From Fusobacterium_C necrophorum_A (GTDB lineage Bacteria; Fusobacteriota; Fusobacteriia; Fusobacteriales; Fusobacteriaceae): 64,000 bases of DNA. Below are positions 15,952-24,427 of this stretch, piece after piece. The stretch is taken from the NCBI RefSeq assembly GCF_004134945.1, contig NZ_SBAP01000001.1, positions 1 through 64,000 on the forward strand, read 5' to 3'. A model generated the notes under the pieces. It was not told where the DNA came from, did no database searches, and saw nothing but the letters and a program-made list of their open reading frames with translations. Position numbers and translations under genes: made by a program. Every line of letters begins with the position of its first letter. Position 1 is the first letter of the stretch.

Positions 15952-17490
15952 CTACTCCCACTCAATCGTTGCAGGCGGTTTTGATGAAATATCATAGGTC
16001 AAACGGTTGATTCCCTTGACTTCATTCAAAATTCGATTCGAAACTTTTTCTAAGAATTCAAACGGTAAATGCGACCAAGTAGCCGTCATAAAATCTATCG
16101 TATTGACAGAACGAAGAGCAGCCACATATTCGTAAGTTCTTTCATCCCCCATGACTCCGACCGATTGCACCGGTAACAATACTACAAAAGCTTGACTTAC
16201 TTTTCCGTACAAACCTGCTTTTCTCAATTCTTCAATAAAAATATCATCCGCTTCTCTTAAAATATCCGCTTTTTCTTTAGTAATATCTCCTAAAATTCGA
16301 ACTCCCAAGCCCGGCCCCGGAAATGGATGTCTGTCAATCATGTGATGAGGAATTCCTAATTGTCTTCCCACTTCTCGAACTTCATCTTTGAACAATTCTC
16401 GCAAAGGTTCCAACAATTGAAATTTCATATCTTCAGGAAGCCCTCCTACATTATGATGAGATTTAATCGTAACGGAAGGTCCTTTTACAGAAACGGATTC
16501 AATCACGTCCGGATAAATCGTTCCTTGTGCTAAAAATTCCGCATCCTCAAATTTCTTTGCTTCTTCATTGAAGACTTCAATAAATTCTTTTCCAATGATT
16601 TTTCTTTTTTGTTCCGGGTCAGACACTCCTTTTAATTTTGATAAAAATCTTTCTTCTGCATTCACACATTTAATGTTCATATGAAAATGTTCAGAATACA
16701 CTTCCATAACTGTTTTCGCTTCATTCTTTCTTAAAAGTCCTGTATCCACAAAAATACAAGTTAATTGATCTCCAATTGCTTTATGAATTAAAGTAGCCGC
16801 AACAGAAGAATCGACTCCTCCGGAAAGTCCCAAAATAACTTTCTTATCTCCCACTTTTTCTTGAATGACTTTGATAGTACTTTCAATATAGTTATCCATG
16901 GACCAATTTTTTTCACATTTTGCCACTTCTAAAACAAAATTTTGTAGCATATCTCTTCCATGCTCGGAATGAGTCACTTCCGGATGAAATTGAAAGGCAT
17001 AAATATTTTTTTCTGGATTTACCACTGCTGCAATACAGGAGTCTGTGTGAGCAATTGCATGGAATCCGTCTGCAATTCGAGTCACATGATCACCATGACT
17101 CATCCATACCTTGGTATTATTTGGAATATTACGGAATAATGCTGCCTCTTTTTCATCTATGATTAACTCCGCTTTTCCAAATTCTTGTTTCTCAGCTCTC
17201 GCTACTTCTCCACCAAATAAATAGGTTACCAATTGCATTCCGTAACAAAGCCCCAGCACAGGAATATTATGATCGAACAATGTTTTGTCCAAAGTAGGTG
17301 CTCCCTCCGCATATACAGAAGCCGGTCCTCCGGATAAAATAATTCCTTTCGGTTTTCTTGCCAAAATTTTATCCACCGGTTCATAAAAAGGAACTACTTC
17401 CGCATAAACTCCCATTTCTCTGACACGCCTGGCAATCAATTGATTATATTGAGATCCGAAATCCAATATGACAATGCTACATTCTTTCAT
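15952..17490 (-). CDS. guaA: GMP synthase (glutamine-hydrolysing)
   Basis: A 512-residue enzyme that aminates XMP to GMP with glutamine and ATP. A class I glutamine amidotransferase domain comes first (Cys in LGLCYGMQ, His in FQFHPEVTHSEHG), then the ATP pyrophosphatase domain (P-loop GLSGGVDSS near residue 225), then the dimerisation domain ending TIEWE. The length is typical. The final codons (ATT GAG TGG GAG) form the attachment core for the adjacent element, yet the coding sequence is complete. It has its own promoter and no recognisable purine riboswitch upstream. Confidence 0.98.
   Translation of the reverse strand: MKECSIVILDFGSQYNQLIARRVREMGVYAEVVPFYEPVDKILARKPKGIILSGGPASVYAEGAPTLDKTLFDHNIPVLGLCYGMQLVTYLFGGEVARAEKQEFGKAELIIDEKEAALFRNIPNNTKVWMSHGDHVTRIADGFHAIAHTDSCIAAVVNPEKNIYAFQFHPEVTHSEHGRDMLQNFVLEVAKCEKNWSMDNYIESTIKVIQEKVGDKKVILGLSGGVDSSVAATLIHKAIGDQLTCIFVDTGLLRKNEAKTVMEVYSEHFHMNIKCVNAEERFLSKLKGVSDPEQKRKIIGKEFIEVFNEEAKKFEDAEFLAQGTIYPDVIESVSVKGPSVTIKSHHNVGGLPEDMKFQLLEPLRELFKDEVREVGRQLGIPHHMIDRHPFPGPGLGVRILGDITKEKADILREADDIFIEELRKAGLYGKVSQAFVVLLPVQSVGVMGDERTYEYVAALRSVNTIDFMTATWSHLPFEFLEKVSNRILNEVKGINRLTYDISSKPPATIEWE
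15956..15963. other. Attachment core at guaA 3' end
   Basis: TCCCACTC here (GAGTGGGA in guaA coding sense) is the proximal copy of the 8-bp repeat that bounds the integrated element; the distal copy is at 2558-2565. Confidence 0.6.
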
Positions 17491-17537
17491 TCATTTTCTC
17501 CTTATTTTCTTAATCTATTATTTAAACTTTATAGAAT

Positions 17538-17566
17538 ATTATATCCATTTTTTCAGAAAAAAGCAA
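17538..17566 (-). promoter_or_regulatory. guaA promoter
   Basis: On the minus strand TTGCTT (17561-17566), 17 bases, TATAAT (17538-17543), about 50 bases before the guaA ATG. Confidence 0.75.
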
Positions 17567-17718
17567 GACTGAAATCCTTCTAATGCGAACAATCTTCTTC
17601 TTCCAATACCATATTCAGAAAAATACATTTACTTCTATTTCCTTTTTTGAAAAAAATTAAACTCTGTTTGACAATTTTTATCCCTGCTGTGACTTCTTCC
17701 GCTGAAAAATTTATCCTT

Positions 17719-18249
17719 TTAATTTTTTATGATTAGTTTATACTCAATTTCCGGGACATGTTCGATTGGCAGTTCTCTCTCTTCACCGGTTGAAACAAAT
17801 CCAAATTTTTTATAAAAGGATCTAGCCCTCTTATTATCTTTCAATACCCATAATATAATTTCCTTTGCATGAAATCTCTGAAATCTTTCTATAGAAAATT
17901 CCATCATTACTTTTCCAAAACCTTGTCCCCAAAATTCGGGAAGTATATATAAAGCTATTATTTCGGCAATATGATTATTTCTCTTTTGTAATTTCAAAGA
18001 ACTCAAGACAAGAAAACCTACTTTTTCCATCTTTCCATTAAAAAAAGTTTCCAAAAGAAAAATATCTATTGATGAATTTTTCTCTATATCTTTTTTGAAT
18101 TTTTCTTTTCTCTCTAAAAATTTATTGTCTTGTCTCAAACTTTTCAATAATGTATCTGAAAAAATATGTTTATAAGCTGCCTGCCAAGTCAAACTATGAA
18201 TATTCGCCAGGGAATCTAAATCCTCTAATTTTGCCTTCCTTATTTGCAT
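17719..18249 (-). CDS. GNAT-family N-acetyltransferase
   Basis: A 176-residue acetyltransferase of the GCN5 superfamily. The N-terminus is MQIRKAKLEDLDSLANIH. The acetyl-CoA pyrophosphate loop is LPEFWGQGFGKVMM (about residues 108-121), and ARSFYKKFGF is the usual C-terminal motif B. The substrate cannot be told. AAAGGAAG precedes the ATG. It stands alone between guaA and the ClbS-like gene, with about 270 bases of featureless sequence upstream. Confidence 0.88.
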   Translation of the reverse strand: MQIRKAKLEDLDSLANIHSLTWQAAYKHIFSDTLLKSLRQDNKFLERKEKFKKDIEKNSSIDIFLLETFFNGKMEKVGFLVLSSLKLQKRNNHIAEIIALYILPEFWGQGFGKVMMEFSIERFQRFHAKEIILWVLKDNKRARSFYKKFGFVSTGEERELPIEHVPEIEYKLIIKN

Positions 18250-18516
18250 AAAATCTTCCTTTCTATAAAATATAACAGATATTCATGACACAATAATTTA
18301 TTCCTATTTCCATATGATGGAGGATATACAAGACTTAAGTTAGCAGTATATCTTCTTGGTTTTGAGAGCACCTCTTTTAAATAAATAATTTCATTGTTTT
18401 TTAATAGAGAATCATAAAAAATCTGCTCTTAAAATATAATATCCGGAAATTCTCCTATTTTTTTATATTTTTCAACGAACAATAATCATTCTTCTCCATA
18501 AGAGTTTCCCTTCTAT

Positions 18517-19059
18517 TTATTTCTTTTTACAATTCTTTTGATGAGCTTTTAATTTCTTTATTACCCAATCGTAATGACTGGAAGTTGCACTCACAAAATA
18601 AGAACCTAGGGTACTTCCCCCAACCCATTGAAATATTCCTTTCGAAAATAATTCCTCATTGCTAAAAAACTCTGCCAAATTTAACACTTCTTCATGAGAT
18701 TTCTGTAACATCGTTTTTGCTTCCTCTAACGTCGTATTTTGATGTTTCTTCCAAAAAGCAACATTCATCTCTCCATATGTTTTCCAATTATATGGTTCAG
18801 GAAGAAAAGATTTTTTTTCTCCATTTTGATTGGCATGAACCCAGGAAAGAAGAAGCTGCTGCCATTCATAAAGATGTATCAAAACATCTCTAAGATTTTT
18901 ATCCCGTTTCCAATGAGCCTCTTTCTTTTTTTCATCGTTTGAAAAATCAAATGTTGTCGACAATTCCTCCTCTGTCAACTGAGACATAAGTAAAAGTAAT
19001 TTTTCATAATTCTCGTTTGTCACACTGATAAAATCCAATTTCGTTGCAGGTCTAGCCAT
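18517..19059 (-). CDS. ClbS/DfsB-family four-helix bundle protein
   Basis: A 180-residue protein of the DinB-like ClbS/DfsB (DUF1706) family: MARPATKLDF start, DVLIHLYEWQQLLLSWV, PEPYNWKTYGEMN and a C-terminal SHYDWVIKKLKAH are all family features. In the founding cases members protect against colibactin (ClbS) or bind metal or hydrolase substrates. The actual substrate here is unknown. GGAGAAAA precedes the ATG. It lies next to HIRAN and J-domain genes, but with a gap of 57 bases to the former. Confidence 0.85.
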   Translation of the reverse strand: MARPATKLDFISVTNENYEKLLLLMSQLTEEELSTTFDFSNDEKKKEAHWKRDKNLRDVLIHLYEWQQLLLSWVHANQNGEKKSFLPEPYNWKTYGEMNVAFWKKHQNTTLEEAKTMLQKSHEEVLNLAEFFSNEELFSKGIFQWVGGSTLGSYFVSATSSHYDWVIKKLKAHQKNCKKK

Positions 19060-19116
19060 AATTTTCTCCTTATTTCTCCACGTTAAAAAATATTTTTCTC
19101 ACACATCAATATAATT

Positions 19117-19515
19117 TCAATCTCTCAAAAATACCTTTATCTCAATTTTTATCCACTTTCCTTGTTTCTTTTTTTCCGAGATTCTGGCAAATAAATTTTT
19201 ACCGGCATCCATAAGTCTTGCAAAAATGATGTTATCAACTTTCGGAACATATCCTAATCTCACTCCTTCTAAAGTTTTTATAACAATTGCCTGTTCGTCG
19301 AAAGAATTTTTAGGTTCTCGAAAAAAGTTTAATGTTTCTCCAACTTGTAATTTCTTTTCTATTTCCTCCATCTCAGAAATATATGTCGTCCCGGCAATAT
19401 GCGTATCAAATAAAAATATTTCGTGAGAAAAGGGCTTGGGAATTTCTAATTTCCCTTGTTTTCCATGCAATAAATGCATTAGTTTCTGTTCTTTTTTTAC
19501 CACAATATCACTCAT
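19117..19515 (-). CDS. HIRAN-domain protein
   Basis: A 132-residue protein whose residues about 25-120 form a HIRAN domain (THIAGTTYISEMEEIEKKLQVG, FREPKNSFDEQAIVIKT, LGYVPKVDNIIFARLMDAG). HIRAN domains bind DNA ends or sites of stalled replication. Here the domain stands alone, without the helicase that carries it in eukaryotes. Its ATG overlaps the stop of the upstream J-domain-like gene by four bases, so the two are made together. The function of this pair is not known. Confidence 0.8.
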   Translation of the reverse strand: MSDIVVKKEQKLMHLLHGKQGKLEIPKPFSHEIFLFDTHIAGTTYISEMEEIEKKLQVGETLNFFREPKNSFDEQAIVIKTLEGVRLGYVPKVDNIIFARLMDAGKNLFARISEKKKQGKWIKIEIKVFLRD

Positions 19516-20321
19516 TGTAAACTCCTTATTTTTTCAACAATCATCTGCTTATATTCATCATCTAAATCCTGCATTTGTTTCAACTGTTCTTGTAACTCCA
19601 ATAAATATTGCTCCGATTTTTCGGCATTCTCCAATAAATCCTTTACACAATACGGATAATCTTCCTTAATTTCTGCAATCTTCTCTTGAAACTCTTTTAT
19701 CAATTTCTCCAAACGCTCTACTTCCTTTTTCATTGTCTGAAAAGGTTTCTCTTCTTTTCTACTCTCATTTTTTTCTAAAATGCTCGCTATTGCTTGTAAG
19801 CCTAATAAATCTGCATTTTTATAGCAGAGAATTGCCTGTTGAAAGAGACGAATTTTCTGTTTTGACACGTTTGGATGTAAATCCGGATGCAATTCCTTTG
19901 CAATTTCATAATATATTTTTTTTATTTCTTTCGCTTCTTCTTTGGAGAGAATTTTATTATTTTGCCTTTCTATCGCCTTCTCCATATTTTCCATCATTTT
20001 TTCTAATTCTTTCTGATATGTTAAAAACTCCATTTCTAAACTTTGTTCTATGCTTTCCAGATTAACTGACTCCTGCCTATTGATTTGTTTCTGTATCAAT
20101 TCCAATTTTCTTTTTTTATGTAAAATCTCACATTCTAAACGATAAATTTTCAATTCCAAGCCGCCGAATTTTAGCAAGTATTTACTTTCAATATTTTTAC
20201 AAACATGAAATACTAAGAAATCTTTTTGAAAAATCAACTCTGCCAATTGCTCTTGATACGCCTCCAACTTGTCTTTCCATTTTTGAATTTCCTCATGTAA
20301 TACGATAACTTTCGAATTCAT
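19512..20321 (-). CDS. Coiled-coil protein with J-domain-like segment
   Basis: A 269-residue cytoplasmic protein. Residues about 1-120 and 200-265 are strongly charged coiled coil; residues about 125-185 resemble a J domain, with IYYEIAKELHPDLHPNVSKQKIRLFQQA and HPD at 145-147. J domains stimulate DnaK-type ATPases, so an Hsp70 co-chaperone role is plausible but inferred. It is followed with a four-base overlap by the HIRAN gene. GGAGATGGAG precedes the start. Confidence 0.65.
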   Translation of the reverse strand: MNSKVIVLHEEIQKWKDKLEAYQEQLAELIFQKDFLVFHVCKNIESKYLLKFGGLELKIYRLECEILHKKRKLELIQKQINRQESVNLESIEQSLEMEFLTYQKELEKMMENMEKAIERQNNKILSKEEAKEIKKIYYEIAKELHPDLHPNVSKQKIRLFQQAILCYKNADLLGLQAIASILEKNESRKEEKPFQTMKKEVERLEKLIKEFQEKIAEIKEDYPYCVKDLLENAEKSEQYLLELQEQLKQMQDLDDEYKQMIVEKIRSLQ

Positions 20322-20673
20322 ATCTCCATCTCCTCAAATATCACAGTATTTTCAAATATTTTCCATATATGAAGCATATTCGTTTCTCTCTTTCATTGAT
20401 ACAGAGAATATTCCGTTATTCCAAATCCTTAATGCCATATTAACTACTGATTCAATATAATTTTATTATAATCTATACCTTTGTTCAATCTCTTTTTTCT
20501 CAAAATTATCTTGATTCATTTTGAAAGATTTCTATTCCATTTCCTATAGTATTTCATATTTGGCTATCATTCTATTCTAAATTTTCTTTAGAGTTACAAT
20601 CTCCACTTATTTCATTATTTTATAGAATTTATAGTTTCAATCATAATTTTGATAACCTCAATGCCCTCTTTTT
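20322..20673. other. AT-rich intergenic stretch
   Basis: About 350 bases with stops in all frames and no recognisable gene remnant or RNA; it is very pyrimidine-rich on the plus strand. It would contain the promoter of the J-domain-HIRAN pair, but no clean -35/-10 pair stands out. Confidence 0.4.
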
Positions 20674-20711
20674 CCAAAAAAAGAGTTCAGGAAGATATCT
20701 CCCAAACTCTC
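20674..20711 (-). terminator. Terminator after creD
   Basis: On the minus strand AGAGTTTGGGAG pairs imperfectly with TTCCTGAACTCT and is followed by TTTTTTT, 13 bases after the creD stop. Confidence 0.85.
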
Positions 20712-20722
20712 ATTTTTCTTCT

Positions 20723-22075
20723 CTATTCCTCTTCTTTAAAATAAATATCCAACCTTCTGGTTAAATACATAATCACATACAAAACCCCTAAAATTAAAAT
20801 CGTTCCTGTTAGCAAAGCATATTGTTCCATTCGTAAAATAGAGTATAGAACAGCGTAAACTCCGGTCAAAAATACAAACATTCCCAGAGCGAATTTCTTA
20901 TTTCGTGTCAAACTCATCATATACAAAGAATTCGGTACAATAATTGCCAAAGAAGAAAGCAAATAAGAAATTCCAAAAGGAAAATGCTCCGACAAAGATA
21001 ATAATAACAAATAAAAGAGAACCAAAGAAATTCCCACCACTCCATACTGAATATAATGGGTAAACTGTCTGCTTGCCACTTCAAAAATATACACAATGAT
21101 AATACTTAACATAATAAATAAAATTCCATATTTACAAGCTCTTGCCACCTGTGTATAATTTGTGACAGGATTGAACAATTCCACTCGGATAGCATTTGTA
21201 TCTTTTGTCTCATAAACGCCATAACTCTCGAAATCTTTTCTCTCTCCTTCCGAAACAAAATCAAAATAGTTCATTTCCTCTGATACCGAAATTACTTGAG
21301 GATAATTTCTCACCAAATGTGTTACTTCCCATTTTCCATAAAATCCTTCTTTTGTAATTTCTCTCGAAGAGGGTAAAATTCCTGTAAAACTCGGAGACGT
21401 CCAAGAAGAAGAAACATTCACGGTATTCATTTCTCCAAAAGGCAAAACAGAAATTTCTCCGCTTCCACGAAAATCAATATCAATATGGAATGGGATATTC
21501 TCATGTTCTTTCCAATCCTCTTTGGAAAGAGGGGAAGAAATTCCTTTTGCTATAAAAGGCTCCGCTCTCGTTCCGGATTCCAATTTTAAGTTTTGATCTT
21601 TCCCTATGCTATATTGATTTACTTTCAAAATAGCTTTGGTATCCGTCAATCCGAAAGACAAATAAATTTCTACATTCGGATCTTTTGGAATTTTATTTCT
21701 GTCAAAGTATCCTTGAATACTGGCATTGGCATTGTAGACGGTTGCTCGGTAAATCCCTCTCTTGCGTTCTTCATTTTTCAAGGAAATATTCGCTTCCAAA
21801 GTATCAGGTAAGATAATTGTTTTCTGTATTTTCTCTGCATTCGATTTTTTAGGATATACAACTGTTAAAAAAGGAGCTGCAATTCTTTGTTCCTTTCCCC
21901 ATTCATTTCCAATCTTGGCAGAAGTCTCCTCATACAGATACCCTCTTTCTCGAATAAGATCCCCCACCATGTATAGAGGAATTTGTAATAATACTATCAT
22001 AATGAATAAAGCAAATACCTTTGTCAACAAAGGATTTTTTAACAACCTGTTTGATTTCATCTCAGAATTTTGCAT
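20723..22075 (-). CDS. creD: CreD-family inner membrane protein
   Basis: A 450-residue membrane protein. One N-terminal helix (residues about 17-38) is followed by a large extracytoplasmic beta-rich domain (about 40-310) and then five or six closely spaced hydrophobic segments (about 318-440), ending in RRLDIYFKEEE. This is the CreD layout. In Enterobacteria creD belongs to the CreBC regulon and affects colicin and beta-lactam tolerance; no creBC genes are present here. AAAGGAG precedes the ATG. It follows the vWA lipoprotein gene by 15 bases, so both form an envelope-related operon. Confidence 0.88.
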   Translation of the reverse strand: MQNSEMKSNRLLKNPLLTKVFALFIMIVLLQIPLYMVGDLIRERGYLYEETSAKIGNEWGKEQRIAAPFLTVVYPKKSNAEKIQKTIILPDTLEANISLKNEERKRGIYRATVYNANASIQGYFDRNKIPKDPNVEIYLSFGLTDTKAILKVNQYSIGKDQNLKLESGTRAEPFIAKGISSPLSKEDWKEHENIPFHIDIDFRGSGEISVLPFGEMNTVNVSSSWTSPSFTGILPSSREITKEGFYGKWEVTHLVRNYPQVISVSEEMNYFDFVSEGERKDFESYGVYETKDTNAIRVELFNPVTNYTQVARACKYGILFIMLSIIIVYIFEVASRQFTHYIQYGVVGISLVLFYLLLLSLSEHFPFGISYLLSSLAIIVPNSLYMMSLTRNKKFALGMFVFLTGVYAVLYSILRMEQYALLTGTILILGVLYVIMYLTRRLDIYFKEEE

Positions 22076-22090
22076 ATAATCTCCTTTATT

Positions 22091-22804
22091 CTACTTTCTG
22101 TTTTTATAATCTTCCTCTATCTCTTGTTTCCAATTTCCTTTCAATTCTTGTCCTGCTCTCATTTGTAAAACTGCTTCTCCCAATACTTTGTAATTCTTTT
22201 GAGTTCCTAGGGAATCAGCATGATAATTGACTGCTTTTTCTTTTTCAATTCCAAAGCTTTCTGCTGTTTTGATAGCATCGATATTTGCTCCTAAAAATAG
22301 AAATTCCCATTTTTTTTCTTTTTTCTGCGTTTCAATCAAATCTTTTACTTTTTTAGCTGTAAATTCCTGACTTGCATTCTCCATTCCATCGGTTGTAATA
22401 ACGAATAGGACTTGATCCACTTTCTTTTCTGCAACACTTTGCTCCCTGTTCACAGCTACGACAGTTTTTCCAATGGCATCATAAAGGGCGGTACTCCCTC
22501 GTACAAAATACTCTTTTTCTGTCATATTGGAAAGTTCTTCAATAGGCTTATGATGATACAACATCTCATATTTATCATCAAATAAAACGGTTGTTACAAA
22601 GACTTCTCCCTTTTGTTCTTTCTGTTTTTTCAACATAGAGTTATAACCTCCAATGGTATCTTTTTCCAAGCCGGACATAGAACCGCTTCTATCTAAAATA
22701 AATACCAGTTCCATACTTCGGCTCTTCTTCCCTTTTTCAAGGTTTACATTTGCACAAGCAACCAAAGAAAATACCACCAAAATTCCTGCAATCACCTTTT
22801 TCAT
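22091..22804 (-). CDS. von Willebrand factor A domain lipoprotein
   Basis: A 237-residue protein. The signal sequence ends in a lipobox (FSLVAC), so it is predicted to be lipidated at Cys17. The rest is a VWA domain with a complete MIDAS motif: DRSGSMSG, Thr in GSTALYD and Asp in TTDGMENAS. Such domains bind metal and mediate protein contacts; a partner is not evident, but the creD gene follows immediately. AGGAGGG precedes the ATG. Two 30-bp direct repeats lie upstream. Confidence 0.88.
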   Translation of the reverse strand: MKKVIAGILVVFSLVACANVNLEKGKKSRSMELVFILDRSGSMSGLEKDTIGGYNSMLKKQKEQKGEVFVTTVLFDDKYEMLYHHKPIEELSNMTEKEYFVRGSTALYDAIGKTVVAVNREQSVAEKKVDQVLFVITTDGMENASQEFTAKKVKDLIETQKKEKKWEFLFLGANIDAIKTAESFGIEKEKAVNYHADSLGTQKNYKVLGEAVLQMRAGQELKGNWKQEIEEDYKNRK

Positions 22805-22871
22805 AACACCCTCCTATTCTCATTTCGACCTTAGCCGACCATGAAACTAAAATTATAGTATTCTAACAAGC

Positions 22872-22970
22872 GAGTTATTTTTTTACAATATTTTAAATTC
22901 TACGTTTTTTAAATTTGTCGTATTCCCCCTCCAACAAAAGTTATTCTTTTACAATATTTTAAATTCCACA
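22872..22970. repeat. Pair of about 30-bp direct repeats upstream of vWA-creD
   Basis: AGTTATT-TTTTACAATATTTTAAATTC is present at about 22873-22902 and again at 22939-22968, 66 bases apart with one or two mismatches. A shorter AGTTATTCT follows at 22981. They lie between the eno terminator and the vWA lipoprotein gene, just upstream of TATAAT, and may be regulator-binding sites. Only two full units and no cas genes argue against a CRISPR. Confidence 0.6.
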
Positions 22971-23011
22971 CTACTATTGTAGTTATTCTATTCCATTCTT
23001 CCAGAAAAGTA

Positions 23012-23048
23012 AAGAAAAAAGAAAGGCACAGTTTCCTATGCCTTTCTA
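23012..23048 (-). terminator. Terminator after eno
   Basis: On the minus strand AGAAAGGCA pairs perfectly with TGCCTTTCT around a 10-base loop and is followed by TTTTTTC. It lies 40 bases after the eno stop. Confidence 0.92.
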
Positions 23049-23086
23049 AAAGAGTATGAGTGTATATGATATCTTGTTTCCTGTTT

Positions 23087-24394
23087 CTATTTTCTGTCAA
23101 TATTGTAGAATACTTTCATTCCCCGATATTGAGCCATGTCTCCTAATTCTTGCTCAATTCTTAATAATTGATTGTATTTCGCCATTCTATCCGTTCTGGA
23201 AGTGGAACCAGTTTTAATTTGTCCTGCATTCGTCGCTACCGCAATATCAGCAATCGTAGCATCTTCCGTTTCTCCGGATCTGTGAGAAATAACTGCTGTC
23301 ATTCCGGCTCTTTTTGCCATTTCAATCGCATCCAAAGTTTCTGTTAAAGTCCCGATTTGATTTAATTTAATCAAAATAGAATTTCCCGCTTTGAATTCAA
23401 TTCCCTTTTGTAATCTCTCTGTATTGGTTACAAATAAATCATCTCCAACCAATTGCACTTTTTCTCCAAGAACTTCTGTTAATTTTTGCCAACCTGCCCA
23501 ATCATCTTCTGCCAATCCGTCTTCAATGGATACGATAGGATATTTTTCCACCAAGGATTGATACCATGCTACCATTTCTTCCGTACTTCTTACTATTCCG
23601 CCTTCTCTTTCAAAATGATAGCTGTATTTTCCATCCGCTTCTTTTGCAAATTCGGAAGAAGCCGCATCCATAGCGAAAGTAATGTCTTTTCCCAATTCAT
23701 ATCCGGCTGCTTTGACCGCTTCCGAGATCAAATCCAAAGCTCCTTCTGTTCCTTGAATTTTTGCAGGAGCATATCCCCCTTCATTTCCCACATTGGTAGA
23801 GTCCCCATTCGCTTTCAATAATTTTCCTAAATGATGAAAGACTTCACATCCCATTTGCATTGCTTCTGCAAATGTTTTGGCTCCTACCGGTTGAATCATA
23901 AATTCTTGAACGTCAACAGCCGAATCCGCATGGGATCCTCCATTTAAAATGTTCATCATAGGAAGAGGCAATTCTTTCGCATTCACTCCTCCTAAATATT
24001 TGTATAAAGGTTGCCCCAAAGCTTCCGCTGCCGCCTTTGCCACTGCCAAAGAAACTCCTAAAATTGCATTTGCTCCCAATCGTCCTTTGTTTGGAGTTCC
24101 GTCCAATGCAATCATTGCTTTATCCACAGCAACTTGGTCCAAAGCATTCATTCCTACCAAACATTCTTTGATTTCTGTATTTACATTTTGGACTGCTTTT
24201 AAAACTCCTTTTCCTAAATATCTCGCTTTATCTCCATCTCTTAACTCTACTGCTTCATGAGATCCGGTAGATGCTCCTGACGGAACGGCAGCTCTTCCTT
24301 TTGCTCCACATTCCAAGACAACATCCACTTCTACAGTTGGGTTTCCTCGAGAATCTAAAATCTCTCTTGCTACGACATCATAAATTCTTGTCAT
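23087..24394 (-). CDS. eno: Enolase
   Basis: A 435-residue glycolytic enzyme interconverting 2-phosphoglycerate and phosphoenolpyruvate. It has DSRGNPTVEVDV at the N-terminus, GGSHADSAVDVQEFMI, metal-site residues in SIEDGLAEDDW and LVGDDLFVTN, and the signature LIKLNQIGTLTET with SHRSGETEDATIAD near the C-terminus. Length and motifs are complete. It follows pyk by 33 bases, so the two last glycolytic steps are encoded in one operon, terminated at 23012-23048. Confidence 0.98.
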   Translation of the reverse strand: MTRIYDVVAREILDSRGNPTVEVDVVLECGAKGRAAVPSGASTGSHEAVELRDGDKARYLGKGVLKAVQNVNTEIKECLVGMNALDQVAVDKAMIALDGTPNKGRLGANAILGVSLAVAKAAAEALGQPLYKYLGGVNAKELPLPMMNILNGGSHADSAVDVQEFMIQPVGAKTFAEAMQMGCEVFHHLGKLLKANGDSTNVGNEGGYAPAKIQGTEGALDLISEAVKAAGYELGKDITFAMDAASSEFAKEADGKYSYHFEREGGIVRSTEEMVAWYQSLVEKYPIVSIEDGLAEDDWAGWQKLTEVLGEKVQLVGDDLFVTNTERLQKGIEFKAGNSILIKLNQIGTLTETLDAIEMAKRAGMTAVISHRSGETEDATIADIAVATNAGQIKTGSTSRTDRMAKYNQLLRIEQELGDMAQYRGMKVFYNIDRK

Positions 24395-24427
24395 TCGTAT
24401 TCCTCCTTGATTCTTTTCCTAACATAA

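Larger units (their letters stand above)
2558..15963. mobile_element. guaA-integrated mobilizable element with defence cargo
   Basis: The block runs from the distal TCCCACTC to the copy at the guaA stop. It carries an excisionase-like protein, tyrosine integrase, primase and VapE-type helicase, MobC-like and other ribbon-helix-helix proteins, then type III restriction-modification and an OLD nuclease. The integrase end abuts guaA, whose coding 3' end is intact, as usual when an island restores the end of its target gene. No relaxase, coupling protein or type IV secretion gene is present, so it can at most be mobilized in trans. The left boundary is less certain than the right. Confidence 0.65.

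Noticed and set aside
17491..17718. Purine riboswitch before guaA
   Set aside because: No three-way-junction pattern or conserved core bases are visible; a plain sigma-70 promoter lies close to the start codon.
18250..18516. Decayed gene between GNAT and ClbS-like genes
   Set aside because: No frame gives a recognisable peptide; it is treated as AT-rich intergenic DNA.
22872..22970. CRISPR mini-array
   Set aside because: There are only two full units, spacing is irregular when the third partial is included, there is no leader or cas gene nearby, and the repeats sit where promoter-regulating sites are expected.
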